Shown here in pieces: positions 24,068 to 33,087 of a DNA stretch of 38,475 nucleotides. Every line of letters begins with the position of its first letter. The stretch's first letter is position 1. Both the position numbers and the translations under genes were made by a program. The DNA comes from Clostridiales bacterium (GTDB lineage: Bacteria; Bacillota_A; Clostridia; Lachnospirales; Lachnospiraceae): positions 1 through 38,475 of the forward strand of contig JASKJZ010000002.1 of the NCBI GenBank assembly GCA_030154385.1, given 5' to 3'. Below the pieces are notes generated by a model. That model was not told the origin of the DNA and did not search any database. It saw only the letters and a program-made list of their open reading frames with translations.

Positions 24068-25051
24068 CTAATCCCCTATATAATATTCCGTCAGTGTTGT
24101 CTCACCCTTAAGCAAGCTTTCCATATCCGCATCTAATCTTTCATCTGCTTTTAGCATCTCGTCTTTTATCACTTTTTCTTGTTCCGCTTGATTATTTACA
24201 TGCAGTGCAACTAGATAGGTATCCCTTATATAAATTCCATCTGGCTCAAGTTCATATGCCTTTTTGGCATCTTCAAGTCCATCGGTAAGATTTCCATCCA
24301 CCAAAGCAATCGTAGCCATCGCCCGCCATGCTCCACTGTCTTCTACATCTATTTTCAGTGCCTCCTCTGCATATTGTCTTGCCTTGTCAAGCTCGCCCAT
24401 TCTTCGATAAATAATCGCAAGCTGCACCCGTACGTCGTTACATTCCGAATCCAACTGATAGCATGCAAGATATTCATTCAATGCATCCTCTAAGTTGATG
24501 GAACTGTTTGCAAGATAATAGTGCACAAAGGCTTGATTCATCCCATCTTCCTTTAATAAGTTCTGTAAATCTGCATTCAAATTAATGATTGCACGGTCGT
24601 TTGTATCCCCGGAGGTACTGGTATCGTACGTCTCATAAATTGCAGATACTGCATCATAGGTGGTGTAATAAGCATTCAGCTGATTATAGTAAGAATCCAT
24701 TTCATTATAGACATTCTCCTCTAAATCTTTTCCTACTAAGTAAGTATCAAAGATATAGCCTGCCATATCATAATTACCACTTCTCATGGATAACCGTACC
24801 AGCTTTACCAGAATTGGAATGGAATTTGTATGATTTTCGGCTACTTCATATAAATCACGGAGTGCTGCTGATGTATATCCTTGTTCCATTCTCTGTTCTG
24901 CCTTTTTGTAAATCTTATACTCCTTTACCACACTGGGAAAGCGTATCATACAAAACAGATCAAGTAGGATTATTGCGATAAACGCAACTACAATGCGCAT
25001 CGGAACATGAAAACGCATTGACTCCTCTCTTTGATTTTCTTCCTCACCCAT
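24068..25051 (-). CDS. Membrane-anchored TPR protein
   Basis: This 327-residue protein has a short charged cytoplasmic N-terminus, one TM helix (~18-37: MRIVVAFIAIILLDLFCMI) and a long tail of tetratricopeptide-like helices. The clearest repeats are at ~205-240 (DVRVQLAIIYRRMGELDKAR) and ~241-275. TPR domains bind other proteins. It starts with GGGAGA about 7 bases upstream and is followed by the M50-like peptidase 11 bases later. It lies 69 bases from the GH2 gene on the same strand. Confidence 0.8.
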   Translation of the reverse strand: MGEEENQREESMRFHVPMRIVVAFIAIILLDLFCMIRFPSVVKEYKIYKKAEQRMEQGYTSAALRDLYEVAENHTNSIPILVKLVRLSMRSGNYDMAGYIFDTYLVGKDLEENVYNEMDSYYNQLNAYYTTYDAVSAIYETYDTSTSGDTNDRAIINLNADLQNLLKEDGMNQAFVHYYLANSSINLEDALNEYLACYQLDSECNDVRVQLAIIYRRMGELDKARQYAEEALKIDVEDSGAWRAMATIALVDGNLTDGLEDAKKAYELEPDGIYIRDTYLVALHVNNQAEQEKVIKDEMLKADERLDADMESLLKGETTLTEYYIGD

Positions 25052-25120
25052 TATAACTTCTCCCTTACCCTATTTATTTTTACGCAACTCCATTTTAAAT
25101 TATTTTTCACGATTTTACAA

Positions 25121-26959
25121 TTATTCTTTTTTTTCGATCATACTCAGTTTTTTATTAACTTCCTTCAACTGTTCTTCCTGAATGCTTCGCTTCATTTTAT
25201 TCGCAACCCAAAGTAAGGTAACACCAGCCCCTGGCTGTGTACGCTCTGCAATCTGCGGAAGCATATCCTTGACGATTGCCCACGCCTCTTTGTGTTCCAT
25301 TAAATCCCCAAGCTTATCCAATATAGAATATCGATTCTCCAGGAACAAATCAAGCTCTCCTTCTTGCTGCGTAAACCAGTTCTTTACGTTAATTTCTGGA
25401 TTTGGATCAATATACACATAGTCTTTGTGCAAAGTATCTACCTTTTCTATCACGATTTCATCCAAAAGGCTTCCCCCTACAACACGAAAGTGGTTCACTC
25501 CCTCCATTAATTCGATATTTTGAAAAATAAATACCGTATTACCAGCCAGATTCTCACACAGCATGTCATCACCTCGCAGCAAGGAGACGGTATCCAAATT
25601 GGAATATACCTTTATATCCACCCTTTGTTTGTGTCGAAATCGAAACCGCTTTTCACACACATGAAGGAATGGTTCCCTCGACCACTGTGCTTTGTAATAA
25701 TAAAACGCGTCTTTTTTAATGCTTCGGTCAAAGGTCACCAAGCCCTTGCAATTTGTACCCTTGGAACCACCTTCCTCTCGAATTGAGCTTCCAAAATCGA
25801 ACATATTCCAAACATAGCTTCCCCACAAAAAGGGCTTTCTTCGTATGATTTCATACGTTTTCTCATGATAAAGGGCTCGATACTCTTCGGTGTAATCCTT
25901 CACCTTTGGAAGATCCGAGTGAAAGGAAAGGTTACAGTCCACACCATACTCCGAAATACCAAGTGCCACCTCTTTATTATCCTTATGAAAGGCATCGATC
26001 CAGGCATCCAGGTCGTTGATTTCTCCATAATACCAGCCATAATACAGATTATACCCTTGCAGATCGGTTATCTGGTTGAGTGGACTGTTATTTTTTACGG
26101 TATACATATTGGCACTGGCTGTTATTGCCGATGGAAATAACTCCTTTACCTTGTCGTGGAGCAACTGTACGGAGCGATACATCGCCATGGATTCTCCTCC
26201 CATTGCGATTTCATTTTGTATCCCCCAAAAGCAGATGGAGGGATGATGACAATTTTGAAGTAATAGTTCCATTAACTGATCCTGTGCATTCTTAAGAACC
26301 GCTTCTGTGTCAGGCATCGCCATCATCGGTATTTCGGCCCATACCACGTACCCTTCCCGGTCACAAATATCATAGGTCAATGCAGTATGCTGATAATGCG
26401 AGAGCCTGATCGAGTTTGCTCCAATCTCACCAATTAATTGAAAATCCCTTTCGATATGCTCATGCTTAATTGCGTTTCCAACTCCACTAGACGCAGCTTC
26501 AGCCTCTGGTCGTATAATTATCCCCTGACTCCCCCAATATAACAGGTCAAAGTGAGTGTGAGGCGTACAAATTAAATTGACCGATCGATACAGTCCTCCG
26601 TATATCGTAAAATCTCCATTTAAGGGAGAAACGTCCTCTGTCAGCCGATTATCAACATACACTTCCAACTGATTAGAGCCTCCCCATTGATAATACGCGG
26701 TAATGTCAAATCGAAACGTCGAATAGCCGCCTCTGTGCTCTCCGATAAATGTATGGTTTAAATAGACCTGACATACCGCATACGCACCAAGAAATTCTAG
26801 GAACAGTTTGTCCCCTCGATGCTTCTCTAAAATGTTCAATTCCCTCTGATAACATTCTTTTTTTCGAATTGTGGCATCCTCCCTATTCCAGGTGTGCGGC
26901 AGATCAATTATTGTGTCTTGATAACTCCATGTCTGATCCAGCGAGTATATGCTCCGCAT
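25121..26959 (-). pseudogene. GH2 beta-glycosidase with an internal in-frame deletion
   Basis: The 612-residue frame has the GH2 N-terminal sandwich (IDLPHTWNREDATIRKKECY, GEHRGGYSTFRFDIT) and most of the barrel: acid/base E250 in WGIQNEIA and nucleophile E337 in GISEYG. Between PEAEAASSGV and GNAIKHEHIERDF (~residue 158, near base 26485) the entire second immunoglobulin-like domain and the first barrel strand, usually with the HGVxRHQD-type motif, are absent. That is roughly 130-150 residues. The frame is kept, so a protein can be made, but the barrel lacks its first strand and a substrate-pocket loop. I think it is inactive. There is no signal peptide; activity would have been beta-galactosidase- or glucuronidase-like. 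Confidence 0.8.
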
Positions 26960-26983
26960 AAATTATCTCCTCTCAAAGTTACG

Positions 26984-27405
26984 TCATCCCTGTTGTAAAT
27001 TTTCTAAAAATTTTTGATAATAATATTTCTCTTGTTCTTCCAGATATCCATCCGATAAAAATAGGGACATCCCTTTCTTATAAAACAGTTCCCAGCTCTC
27101 TGCTTCATGTCCAGCAAGAATTGGATGAAATTTGATACCGTTTACATCAGCTGCCCTTTTATCCCCAAGCGCATCCCCAAGCATGATACTTTTTTTCTTG
27201 GAATATCTGCGTTCTAAAAGGGAGGCAATACAAGCCTCTTTCGTTCCAATATCCTGCGCCATAATATAGGTAACATGCTGTAACAGCCCGCCAAATTTCC
27301 ACTCATCGAGAACTGCTTTTTTACTCACGGAAGATACAATCGCAATATCTGCCCACTTTGAAGCCTCAACCCCAAGAGAGTATCGAAATAAATGGAGTAA
27401 AAATG
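26984..27405 (-). pseudogene. HAD phosphatase, N-terminus missing
   Basis: The frame gives EASKWADIAIVSSVSKKAVL and SIMLGDALGDKRAADVNG, the second half of a HAD-superfamily phosphatase (motif II serine and motif III/IV aspartates). Open sequence extends back to about 27405, beyond the first ATG at 27328, but a stop lies there. The catalytic DxDxT/V loop, which must be in the N-terminal ~80 residues, is gone. It is therefore a 5'-truncated remnant, cut near the promoter of the divergent merR-type gene. Confidence 0.8.
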
Positions 27406-27514
27406 CTATTTAGGATCGTACACCTCCCATTAAGAACCTCTCTTTCCATTTTGATACTCCCATGCTATGATAGAATCATTAGAAAAAGCCAAAACAAATC
27501 TTAGGAGATGAACT

Positions 27515-28736
27515 ATGCGCATTGGAAGCTTTGTAAAAAAAAATCATACTACAATTGATACAATTCGTCACTATATTGAGCTTGGACTTTTATTGCCCGA
27601 AAAATCTGGCGCTGTCTATGACTTTGACGAACGCTGTCAAGATGATTTAGAGGAGATTTTCTCATTTAAAGAAATGGGGTTCTCCTTACAGGATATAAAG
27701 TTTATTCTCTATTTCAAGAGGCTTGCCAAACTGACCTCCTATCAAGAGGATGACTACTTCTCCCAATTATTTCATAATAAACAAAATGAGCTATCAAAAA
27801 AAAATAAAACAGCTACACTTACAACAGGAGAAACTAGAGCAACTTCTTGTATCTATAGAAGAAAAAAAGGCAACCCAAGCATCCTTTCCTAAGCTTGGTG
27901 TCAGCCTGCAAATACTTCCTATTCTACGCTGCGCCTGTTGCCAGGGAGAGCTTTCTCTCTCTGAAGGCACCCTAAAAAACAATCAAATCATCGATGGAAT
28001 TCTTTGCTGTTCGTGTGGAAAGCAATATGTGATTTCGGAAGGCATTCTAATGGATGATAGCACAAAATCCTACGATTTTGATTTTGATGTTCCACATTAT
28101 ATCAAAGAAACTCCCAACCGATATCTGGATAATTTGACACAAGGAATGGAGTGGCTGCATAAAAAACTGAATCTTTCCACCGAATTTAAGCAAAAAGTCA
28201 TTTTAGAGCTAGGCTCAGGCTTTGGTTTCTTTTTACGCAGCATCTTTGAAGACTTGCCCTCGGACTGTATTTATATTGCTGTCGATTATGATCGCACCAG
28301 ACAGCTCTTTTTAAAACAGTGTTTGGAAACGATTCCTTCTCATAAAAACATCTTATTTCTTTGCGCTGACTTTTTAAAAATCCCAATAAAGCAAGGTTCT
28401 ATTGATGTTTTATGTGATATTTCTGGTACCAGCAATTATAGCTTTGAACATACCTCTTTTTTGCCTGAATGCATGAGTCCTTACCTAAAAAGTGAAAATC
28501 TGCTCGTTGGAAGCTATCTTTTGTTTCAAAAATTTACAACTAATAGCATGATTCCAAAAGAATTTCAGCGTTATTTTATAGAAGCGGACCTTCAAAAAAA
28601 ACTGCATGCGATTGATTATGACATCCTGCTGGAAACACACTCTCCCATCGCCAATAAGGGTGGAAAATACGAAAATTATTTTAACGATGGCGACCAAGTT
28701 TATTCTTATGGATTGATTGCCAAACGGCGGGGTTGA
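27515..28736 (+). pseudogene. MerR-zinc ribbon-methyltransferase fusion, frameshifted at A9
   Basis: The first frame (27515-) encodes a MerR helix-turn-helix (MRIGSFVKKNHTTIDTIRHY ... FSFKEMGFSLQDIK) and loses coding sense after NELSKK. Another frame, open to 28736, continues with KQLHLQQEKLEQLLVSIEEK (MerR dimer helix), a CxxC/CxxC zinc ribbon (CACCQG, CCSCGKQY) and a Rossmann methyltransferase (motif I VILELGSGFGFF). The two join at a run of nine A's (27786-27794). With eight A's the whole is a 406-residue protein. AGGAG lies 8 bases before the ATG. It would control the MFS gene downstream. Slippage at A9 may still give some full product; a sequencing error is possible. Confidence 0.82.
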
Positions 28737-28758
28737 CCCCGTCGTTTGGCAATTTTTT
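28717..28758 (+). terminator. Strong terminator after the MerR-methyltransferase gene
   Basis: A 16-bp stem (28717-28732 with 28737-28752, one G-T pair) with a four-base loop is followed by six T's. The TGA stop of the gene lies at the loop. Confidence 0.9.
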
Positions 28759-28783
28759 ATCATTTCTCATATAAAATAATCCA

Positions 28784-28814
28784 TTGACATCGGGTCTACT
28801 CCATCGCATATCCT
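28784..28814 (+). promoter_or_regulatory. MerR-type promoter of the MFS gene
   Basis: TTGACA (28784-28789) and TATCCT (28809-28814) are separated by 19 bases, the overlong spacer typical of promoters that MerR proteins activate by twisting DNA. GGGTCTACTCC lies in the spacer as an imperfect dyad. The adjacent MerR-methyltransferase is the likely activator. A 17-base alternative -10 (CATATC) is weaker. Confidence 0.55.
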
Positions 28815-28851
28815 TTTCTTATACTTAATATTTTGAAAAGGAGCCTATTAT

Positions 28852-30132
28852 ATGACAAATCAAATCACGCTTTCCTCCTCATACAGCAGCACAGAAAAGA
28901 AAAATATCGGCATTTTTTGTCTCGCGAACGGAATCTCGCTATTCGGGTCCTCAATCTACACCTTCGCCATTGGCTTATACGTCCTTGAACACACCCGTTC
29001 TGGCTTATCCTATGCCATCACATTATTTATGAATATTGTTTCCACTCTTTTATTTACTCCTCTCGCTGGTGTAATCGCCGATCGTCTGCCACGAAAGAAA
29101 TTATTGATTCTTAGCGATCTAGTCAGCGGATTATTTATGTTATACCTCCTTTGGATCCTAAAGAATGCATCGCTTCCTGTCGGGCAAATATACCTTATTA
29201 CTTTTTTACTTACTGGAAGCATCACATTTTACAACATTGCAGCAGAGAGTGCAAAGCCCAACCTAATTACTCCCACACACATCATGCAGATCAATTCCAT
29301 TCAAAAAATCGTGGAATCTGCTTCTTCCATGCTAGGTCCTGCACTTGGAGGCATCGCCTTTGCCTTTTTATCAATTCATACCTTTGTGACAATCAATCTT
29401 TTTTCCTTTTTCATTTCCGCCTTCTTGCAGCTTTTTTTGTCCTTTTCGGATACAAATAAGTACAAAGAAAAAGAATGCGAGTCTGCGCCTATAGAAAAAA
29501 GACACCTGCTTGATGATCTACAAGAAGGTGTCTCTTATATAAAAGCGCATAAAGAATTAAATCGACTCATCATCACCCTAATCATCCTAAACTTTTTTCT
29601 AGGGTTTTCTACCTTGGTTCCCCTACCTTATCTACTCACGCAGGTTTTAAAGGTTTCTAGCAAAACACTTGGTATTACACAAGGTGCTGTTCCTGTTGGC
29701 ATGATACTTGGTGCCCTATTCATACGGTATCTCTCGAAGAAAATCTCGAATGAGAGCATATTAAAATCCGCGGTATTACTCCTTGCCCTTAGTATGATAT
29801 GCGCGGGACTATCCGTCTTTTTGCCCGCAACCCTCCACCGTGAATGGCTGCTCCTTTGCTATTTTTTCCTGCTTATGCTGCTATCCGGTATCGCACTATC
29901 CCTTGTTGATATTCCGATTTTTAACACCTTTGCACTTGCCGTTCCCAATCACATACGCGGAAGAGTTATTAGCCTCGTCATTTGCCTTGTAAAAGTGATA
30001 AGCCCATTCTCTCTTTTGCTCTCCGGCTTACTGTTAACCCGCATTCCCACATTTATCCTTCCGATCACAGGAGGTATCTCCCTTAGCTTTCTCTATCTAT
30101 TTTTGTCAAAAAAGGCTACCTACAACGATTGA
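28852..30132 (+). CDS. MFS drug efflux transporter
   Basis: This 426-residue protein has about 12 hydrophobic helices and the MFS loop motif GVIADRLPRKK between helices 2 and 3. It resembles the MFS_3/MefA-like proton antiporter group that exports macrolides and other lipophilic compounds. AGGAG lies 9 bases before the ATG. It is preceded by a MerR-type promoter and the MerR-methyltransferase gene, so drug-responsive control is likely. Its 3' end overlaps the convergent DUF188 gene by 17 bases. The substrate is not known. Confidence 0.88.
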   Translation: MTNQITLSSSYSSTEKKNIGIFCLANGISLFGSSIYTFAIGLYVLEHTRSGLSYAITLFMNIVSTLLFTPLAGVIADRLPRKKLLILSDLVSGLFMLYLLWILKNASLPVGQIYLITFLLTGSITFYNIAAESAKPNLITPTHIMQINSIQKIVESASSMLGPALGGIAFAFLSIHTFVTINLFSFFISAFLQLFLSFSDTNKYKEKECESAPIEKRHLLDDLQEGVSYIKAHKELNRLIITLIILNFFLGFSTLVPLPYLLTQVLKVSSKTLGITQGAVPVGMILGALFIRYLSKKISNESILKSAVLLLALSMICAGLSVFLPATLHREWLLLCYFFLLMLLSGIALSLVDIPIFNTFALAVPNHIRGRVISLVICLVKVISPFSLLLSGLLLTRIPTFILPITGGISLSFLYLFLSKKATYND

Positions 30133-30559
30133 TTAATTGTTCCAAAGATTGTAAAAAACGCTCATCATCTTCTTTAGTTCGCTTTCTTGGTCCTTTTAGA
30201 TGTGACTTTTTAGAGGATCTCCTCACCTTTCTGGCAATATGGCGCTCCATCAGCATCCGATCCATGTTATCCTCTGTATACCACTTGCCAGAAGGATGGA
30301 TGCCATGGGCTCCTTTTCCTAGTGCCATAGCGGCCACACCATAATCCTGCGTAACCACCAAATCCCCTTTCTTGCAAAGTCCAATAAGGGCAAAATCCAC
30401 GGCATCTGCACCTGCACCAATTATTTTTATCGCACAGTAATCCGAGTGTAGTACATGATTGGTATCACAAAGAAGAGTAACTGCTATCTGATACTTTTTT
30501 GCAACTTTTTCCACAATACCTACCACTGGACAGGCATCGGCATCCACATAAATCTGCAT
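30116..30559 (-). CDS. DUF188 (YaiI/YqxD) family protein
   Basis: This 147-residue protein begins MQIYVDADACPV, the hallmark of the DUF188/UPF0178 family, with further acidic motifs (VTQDYGVAAMALGKGA) that give a PIN/NYN-like nuclease fold. The C-terminus is basic (KVRRSSKKSHLKGPRKRTKE). The cellular role is unknown; RNA processing is suspected from fold only. It is full length. It overlaps the convergent MFS gene by 17 bases at the 3' end. Confidence 0.92.
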   Translation of the reverse strand: MQIYVDADACPVVGIVEKVAKKYQIAVTLLCDTNHVLHSDYCAIKIIGAGADAVDFALIGLCKKGDLVVTQDYGVAAMALGKGAHGIHPSGKWYTEDNMDRMLMERHIARKVRRSSKKSHLKGPRKRTKEDDERFLQSLEQLINRCR

Positions 30560-30593
30560 CTATCCACCTTTTACACTTTCTTTGTTATAATTT

Positions 30594-31346
30594 CTACTCT
30601 TTGACACGGTAAATCCGTCCATCCATACTGCGATCCATAAATCCATATTCAATGAGCGCTCGTCTTATACTCGCATAATCCTCTTCATAGATACGTTTAA
30701 GTAAACGATCCACCTCTTTTTCCGTATATTCCTTGTCTGCTTTAAAATTCTTCATTATTTCGCGAAGAATAATAATCTTTTTCTTTGCCTTCGCAGGAAT
30801 CTGTTTGAGACGTCCCGTGCTATCCATATAAGTCGCAACGGTCTTTTTTTGTTCCTGATCCGTAATATCATAACGGTCGTCCACCATCGTGGCATTTGGA
30901 TGGAGTTCTTCCAAATCACCGCCATCGCTGGTCTTAATTGATTTTTTCGTTTCCTTCTCTAGGGAAATCATCAGTGCCAAAAACATTTTGGCCTGCTTTT
31001 CCTTCTCGCGTAACTTAAATCTGTGATTTCTCACCGTAGAGGCCGCAATACCAAGCTCCTGTGCGATTTCTCGGTCCGATTTACCAAGCAGCATACAGGC
31101 AATTACGCTTCGATGAATGTCCGAAAGTCCCGTAACACCAGACTCTTGATGCACCAGATAGTCCGCTACGCTTCCATGTTTTTCTTTTATATGCTGGTTA
31201 ATCGCACCGCTTGCATCATAAAGAATTCCTTGTTCTTCATAGACTCTTCCTTTTTGATAATGTGCATCACAAATCAAACAGCAAAACTTATCGGGTTGTT
31301 CTTGAAATCCCTTTTCGATTTCCTCTAATTCATAATTCCATAGCAT
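30594..31346 (-). CDS. DUF2087 regulator with zinc finger and LuxR-like HTH
   Basis: I start at ATG 31346 (about 250 residues) because GGGGG lies nine bases upstream; ATG 31367 is an alternative. Residues ~20-60 hold a C-x2-C ... H-x4-H pattern (CCLICD ... HIKEKH), a possible zinc finger. Residues ~75-112 are a GerE/LuxR-type helix-turn-helix (LLGKSDREIAQELGIAASTV). The last ~70 residues are a DUF2087 domain (LREIMKNFKADKEYTEKEVD ... YGFMDRSMDGRIYRVKE). It is a probable transcription regulator with an unknown signal. It lies downstream of the AraC gene by ~85 bases. Confidence 0.85.
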   Translation of the reverse strand: MLWNYELEEIEKGFQEQPDKFCCLICDAHYQKGRVYEEQGILYDASGAINQHIKEKHGSVADYLVHQESGVTGLSDIHRSVIACMLLGKSDREIAQELGIAASTVRNHRFKLREKEKQAKMFLALMISLEKETKKSIKTSDGGDLEELHPNATMVDDRYDITDQEQKKTVATYMDSTGRLKQIPAKAKKKIIILREIMKNFKADKEYTEKEVDRLLKRIYEEDYASIRRALIEYGFMDRSMDGRIYRVKE

Positions 31347-31451
31347 TAAAAGCATCCCCCTTATCATATTGGAATGCTTTTACTATACAACATAATTTTT
31401 TATTTGTCTACCAATTTGTAAACTTATATATCTATCGTTTATCTATTCGTG

Positions 31452-32333
31452 TCATTTCACTTCTTTTACAGGCAGCATTTCCCGATATCCTCTTTTTCCA
31501 ACTGGTTCAAGCTGTATCCTGGGATTTTCCAAATCCCAGGTATACCCCAACGTAGCGGGATCAAAGTGCCGTATTGCCTCTTGTACTCCATCGATTGCGG
31601 CACAAAAATCAGCCTCTTCAAAGGGTTCTCCTTGAAATAGCATATAGTCTGCTTCTGGCAGTATAATTACGTCCAGGCCATCTGGAACGACTCCTTCATA
31701 ATCGAGCGCGACCTCAACGCCCTGCACATATTCACTGGTACCTTCCTTTTGGTAGCCTTGAGGCAGCCACATACAAAGCGGTTCTCCACTAATTGAGGGA
31801 ATACTGCATAATAATCCCCATACCTCACAGCCTACTTCTTCACAATATTCAAAATAACCCTTCGCACGGATGCCCCTTTTAATCAATATCATTCTTTTTG
31901 GTTTGTGTACGACTTCTACTAACACCTTTCCTGCCTCCTCTTCCTTTTGATACCCTTTCCTTATTTCATTATAAATCACACCATATGGAATGAATAGATA
32001 AATCGGAATGGGATGCTTTGCATATTCATAAGGATTGCATCCAAACTCACGGCGAAAGGCTCTTTGATAGCCCTCCACGCTCTGAAATCCCAAGCGAAAA
32101 GCAAGTTCTGTAACCGATTGTTTTTCATCCCGCAGATGAAGCGCTGACTGTGATAAACGAAATCTTCTGATATAGTCGGCTGGCGTAAGCCCTGTGTATT
32201 CGCGGAAAAGTCGGTAGGAATACCAGGGAGAAAAATAAGAAACCCGCGCCAAATCTGCCCAAGAAATATTCTCTTCTAGATGTGCTGCTATATAATCTTG
32301 CATACTCTGAACCGCCAAAATCTGTTCTTCCAT
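31452..32333 (-). CDS. AraC-family regulator with GyrI-like effector domain
   Basis: This 293-residue protein has an N-terminal AraC double helix-turn-helix (residues ~8-105: LEENISWADLARVSYFSPWY, QSVTELAFRLGFQSVEGYQR) and a C-terminal GyrI/BmrR-like ligand-binding domain (~125-285). That layout is typical of Rob/BmrR-like regulators that respond to drugs. It starts 10 bases after the stop of the ABC permease gene, so it is the third gene of the exporter operon and probably autoregulates it. Confidence 0.9.
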   Translation of the reverse strand: MEEQILAVQSMQDYIAAHLEENISWADLARVSYFSPWYSYRLFREYTGLTPADYIRRFRLSQSALHLRDEKQSVTELAFRLGFQSVEGYQRAFRREFGCNPYEYAKHPIPIYLFIPYGVIYNEIRKGYQKEEEAGKVLVEVVHKPKRMILIKRGIRAKGYFEYCEEVGCEVWGLLCSIPSISGEPLCMWLPQGYQKEGTSEYVQGVEVALDYEGVVPDGLDVIILPEADYMLFQGEPFEEADFCAAIDGVQEAIRHFDPATLGYTWDLENPRIQLEPVGKRGYREMLPVKEVK

Positions 32334-32343
32334 CCATTACCTC

Positions 32344-33087
32344 CTATTCCCAGCGAAAAAATTTTACCGAACCTATGATACAAAATAGGGCAAGCACTCC
32401 TAATAGACAAATTGAAATCCAAATCTGTCCGACTGGCAGACCAAGCATAGCCGCCTTTAATATCTTAATCCCCTGTGTTAATGGCAATACCTCCACCATA
32501 CGCTGCATGAGAAGCGGCATCACTTCATATGGGAGTGTTGCACCAGAAAATACAAGCATCGGAAAATATAAAAGCGAAGCAATAACTGACGCTTGTTTGC
32601 TATTTTTTGAAACTCCCCCTACGAGCAGTCCAATACTTAATATTGATAGTAGAACAAAAAGCCATCCGCCAAGAAATAAACCGATTGAACCTCTTATTTG
32701 CACCCTCCAAAAGATAAAAGCGGTGATCCATAACGTTACAAGAGAAACGATTGCATATAGAACATACAAACATAGATGCACACCTAAGATTACTGCCGGG
32801 TGGATGGGTGTCACCCAAAATCGCTTTAAAATCTTACGCTCCCGATACTCCGCAATCAGAATAGGAAGACCCATTAGACCACCTGCACTAATTGATATTG
32901 TAGTCAGCGCGCCAAAGGATTGTTCTAAAAACGTAACATCCGTTCCAGGATAGGCCGTCTGCTTTCCATATATGATTCCTAATAGTACCAGAACCACAAG
33001 GGGCATTACAAGTGCAAAAATAATCATATTCATGTCTCGGATTGATAATCTTAACTCTACCTTCCACATACTAAAAAATGTCTTCAT
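32344..33087 (-). CDS. ABC-2 type exporter permease
   Basis: This 247-residue protein has six hydrophobic helices in the ABC-2 membrane fold (MIIFALVMPLVVLVLLGIIY, SLLYFPMLVFSGATLPYEVM). Its ATG overlaps the TGA of the ATPase gene (33084-33087, ATGA), so the two are coupled and form one transporter. The DrrB/YadH-like class exports antibiotics, lipids or polysaccharides; the substrate is unknown. It is followed by the AraC regulator. Confidence 0.92.
   Translation of the reverse strand: MKTFFSMWKVELRLSIRDMNMIIFALVMPLVVLVLLGIIYGKQTAYPGTDVTFLEQSFGALTTISISAGGLMGLPILIAEYRERKILKRFWVTPIHPAVILGVHLCLYVLYAIVSLVTLWITAFIFWRVQIRGSIGLFLGGWLFVLLSILSIGLLVGGVSKNSKQASVIASLLYFPMLVFSGATLPYEVMPLLMQRMVEVLPLTQGIKILKAAMLGLPVGQIWISICLLGVLALFCIIGSVKFFRWE

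Noticed and set aside
26485..26485. GH2 gene as a normal short subfamily member
   Set aside because: The abrupt change from sandwich to barrel omits a domain and the first barrel strand, which better fits deletion; kept open in the findings.
32282..32953. Plus-strand 223-codon open frame over the ABC permease and AraC start
   Set aside because: Shadow frame; the minus-strand genes have clear motifs and coupled starts.
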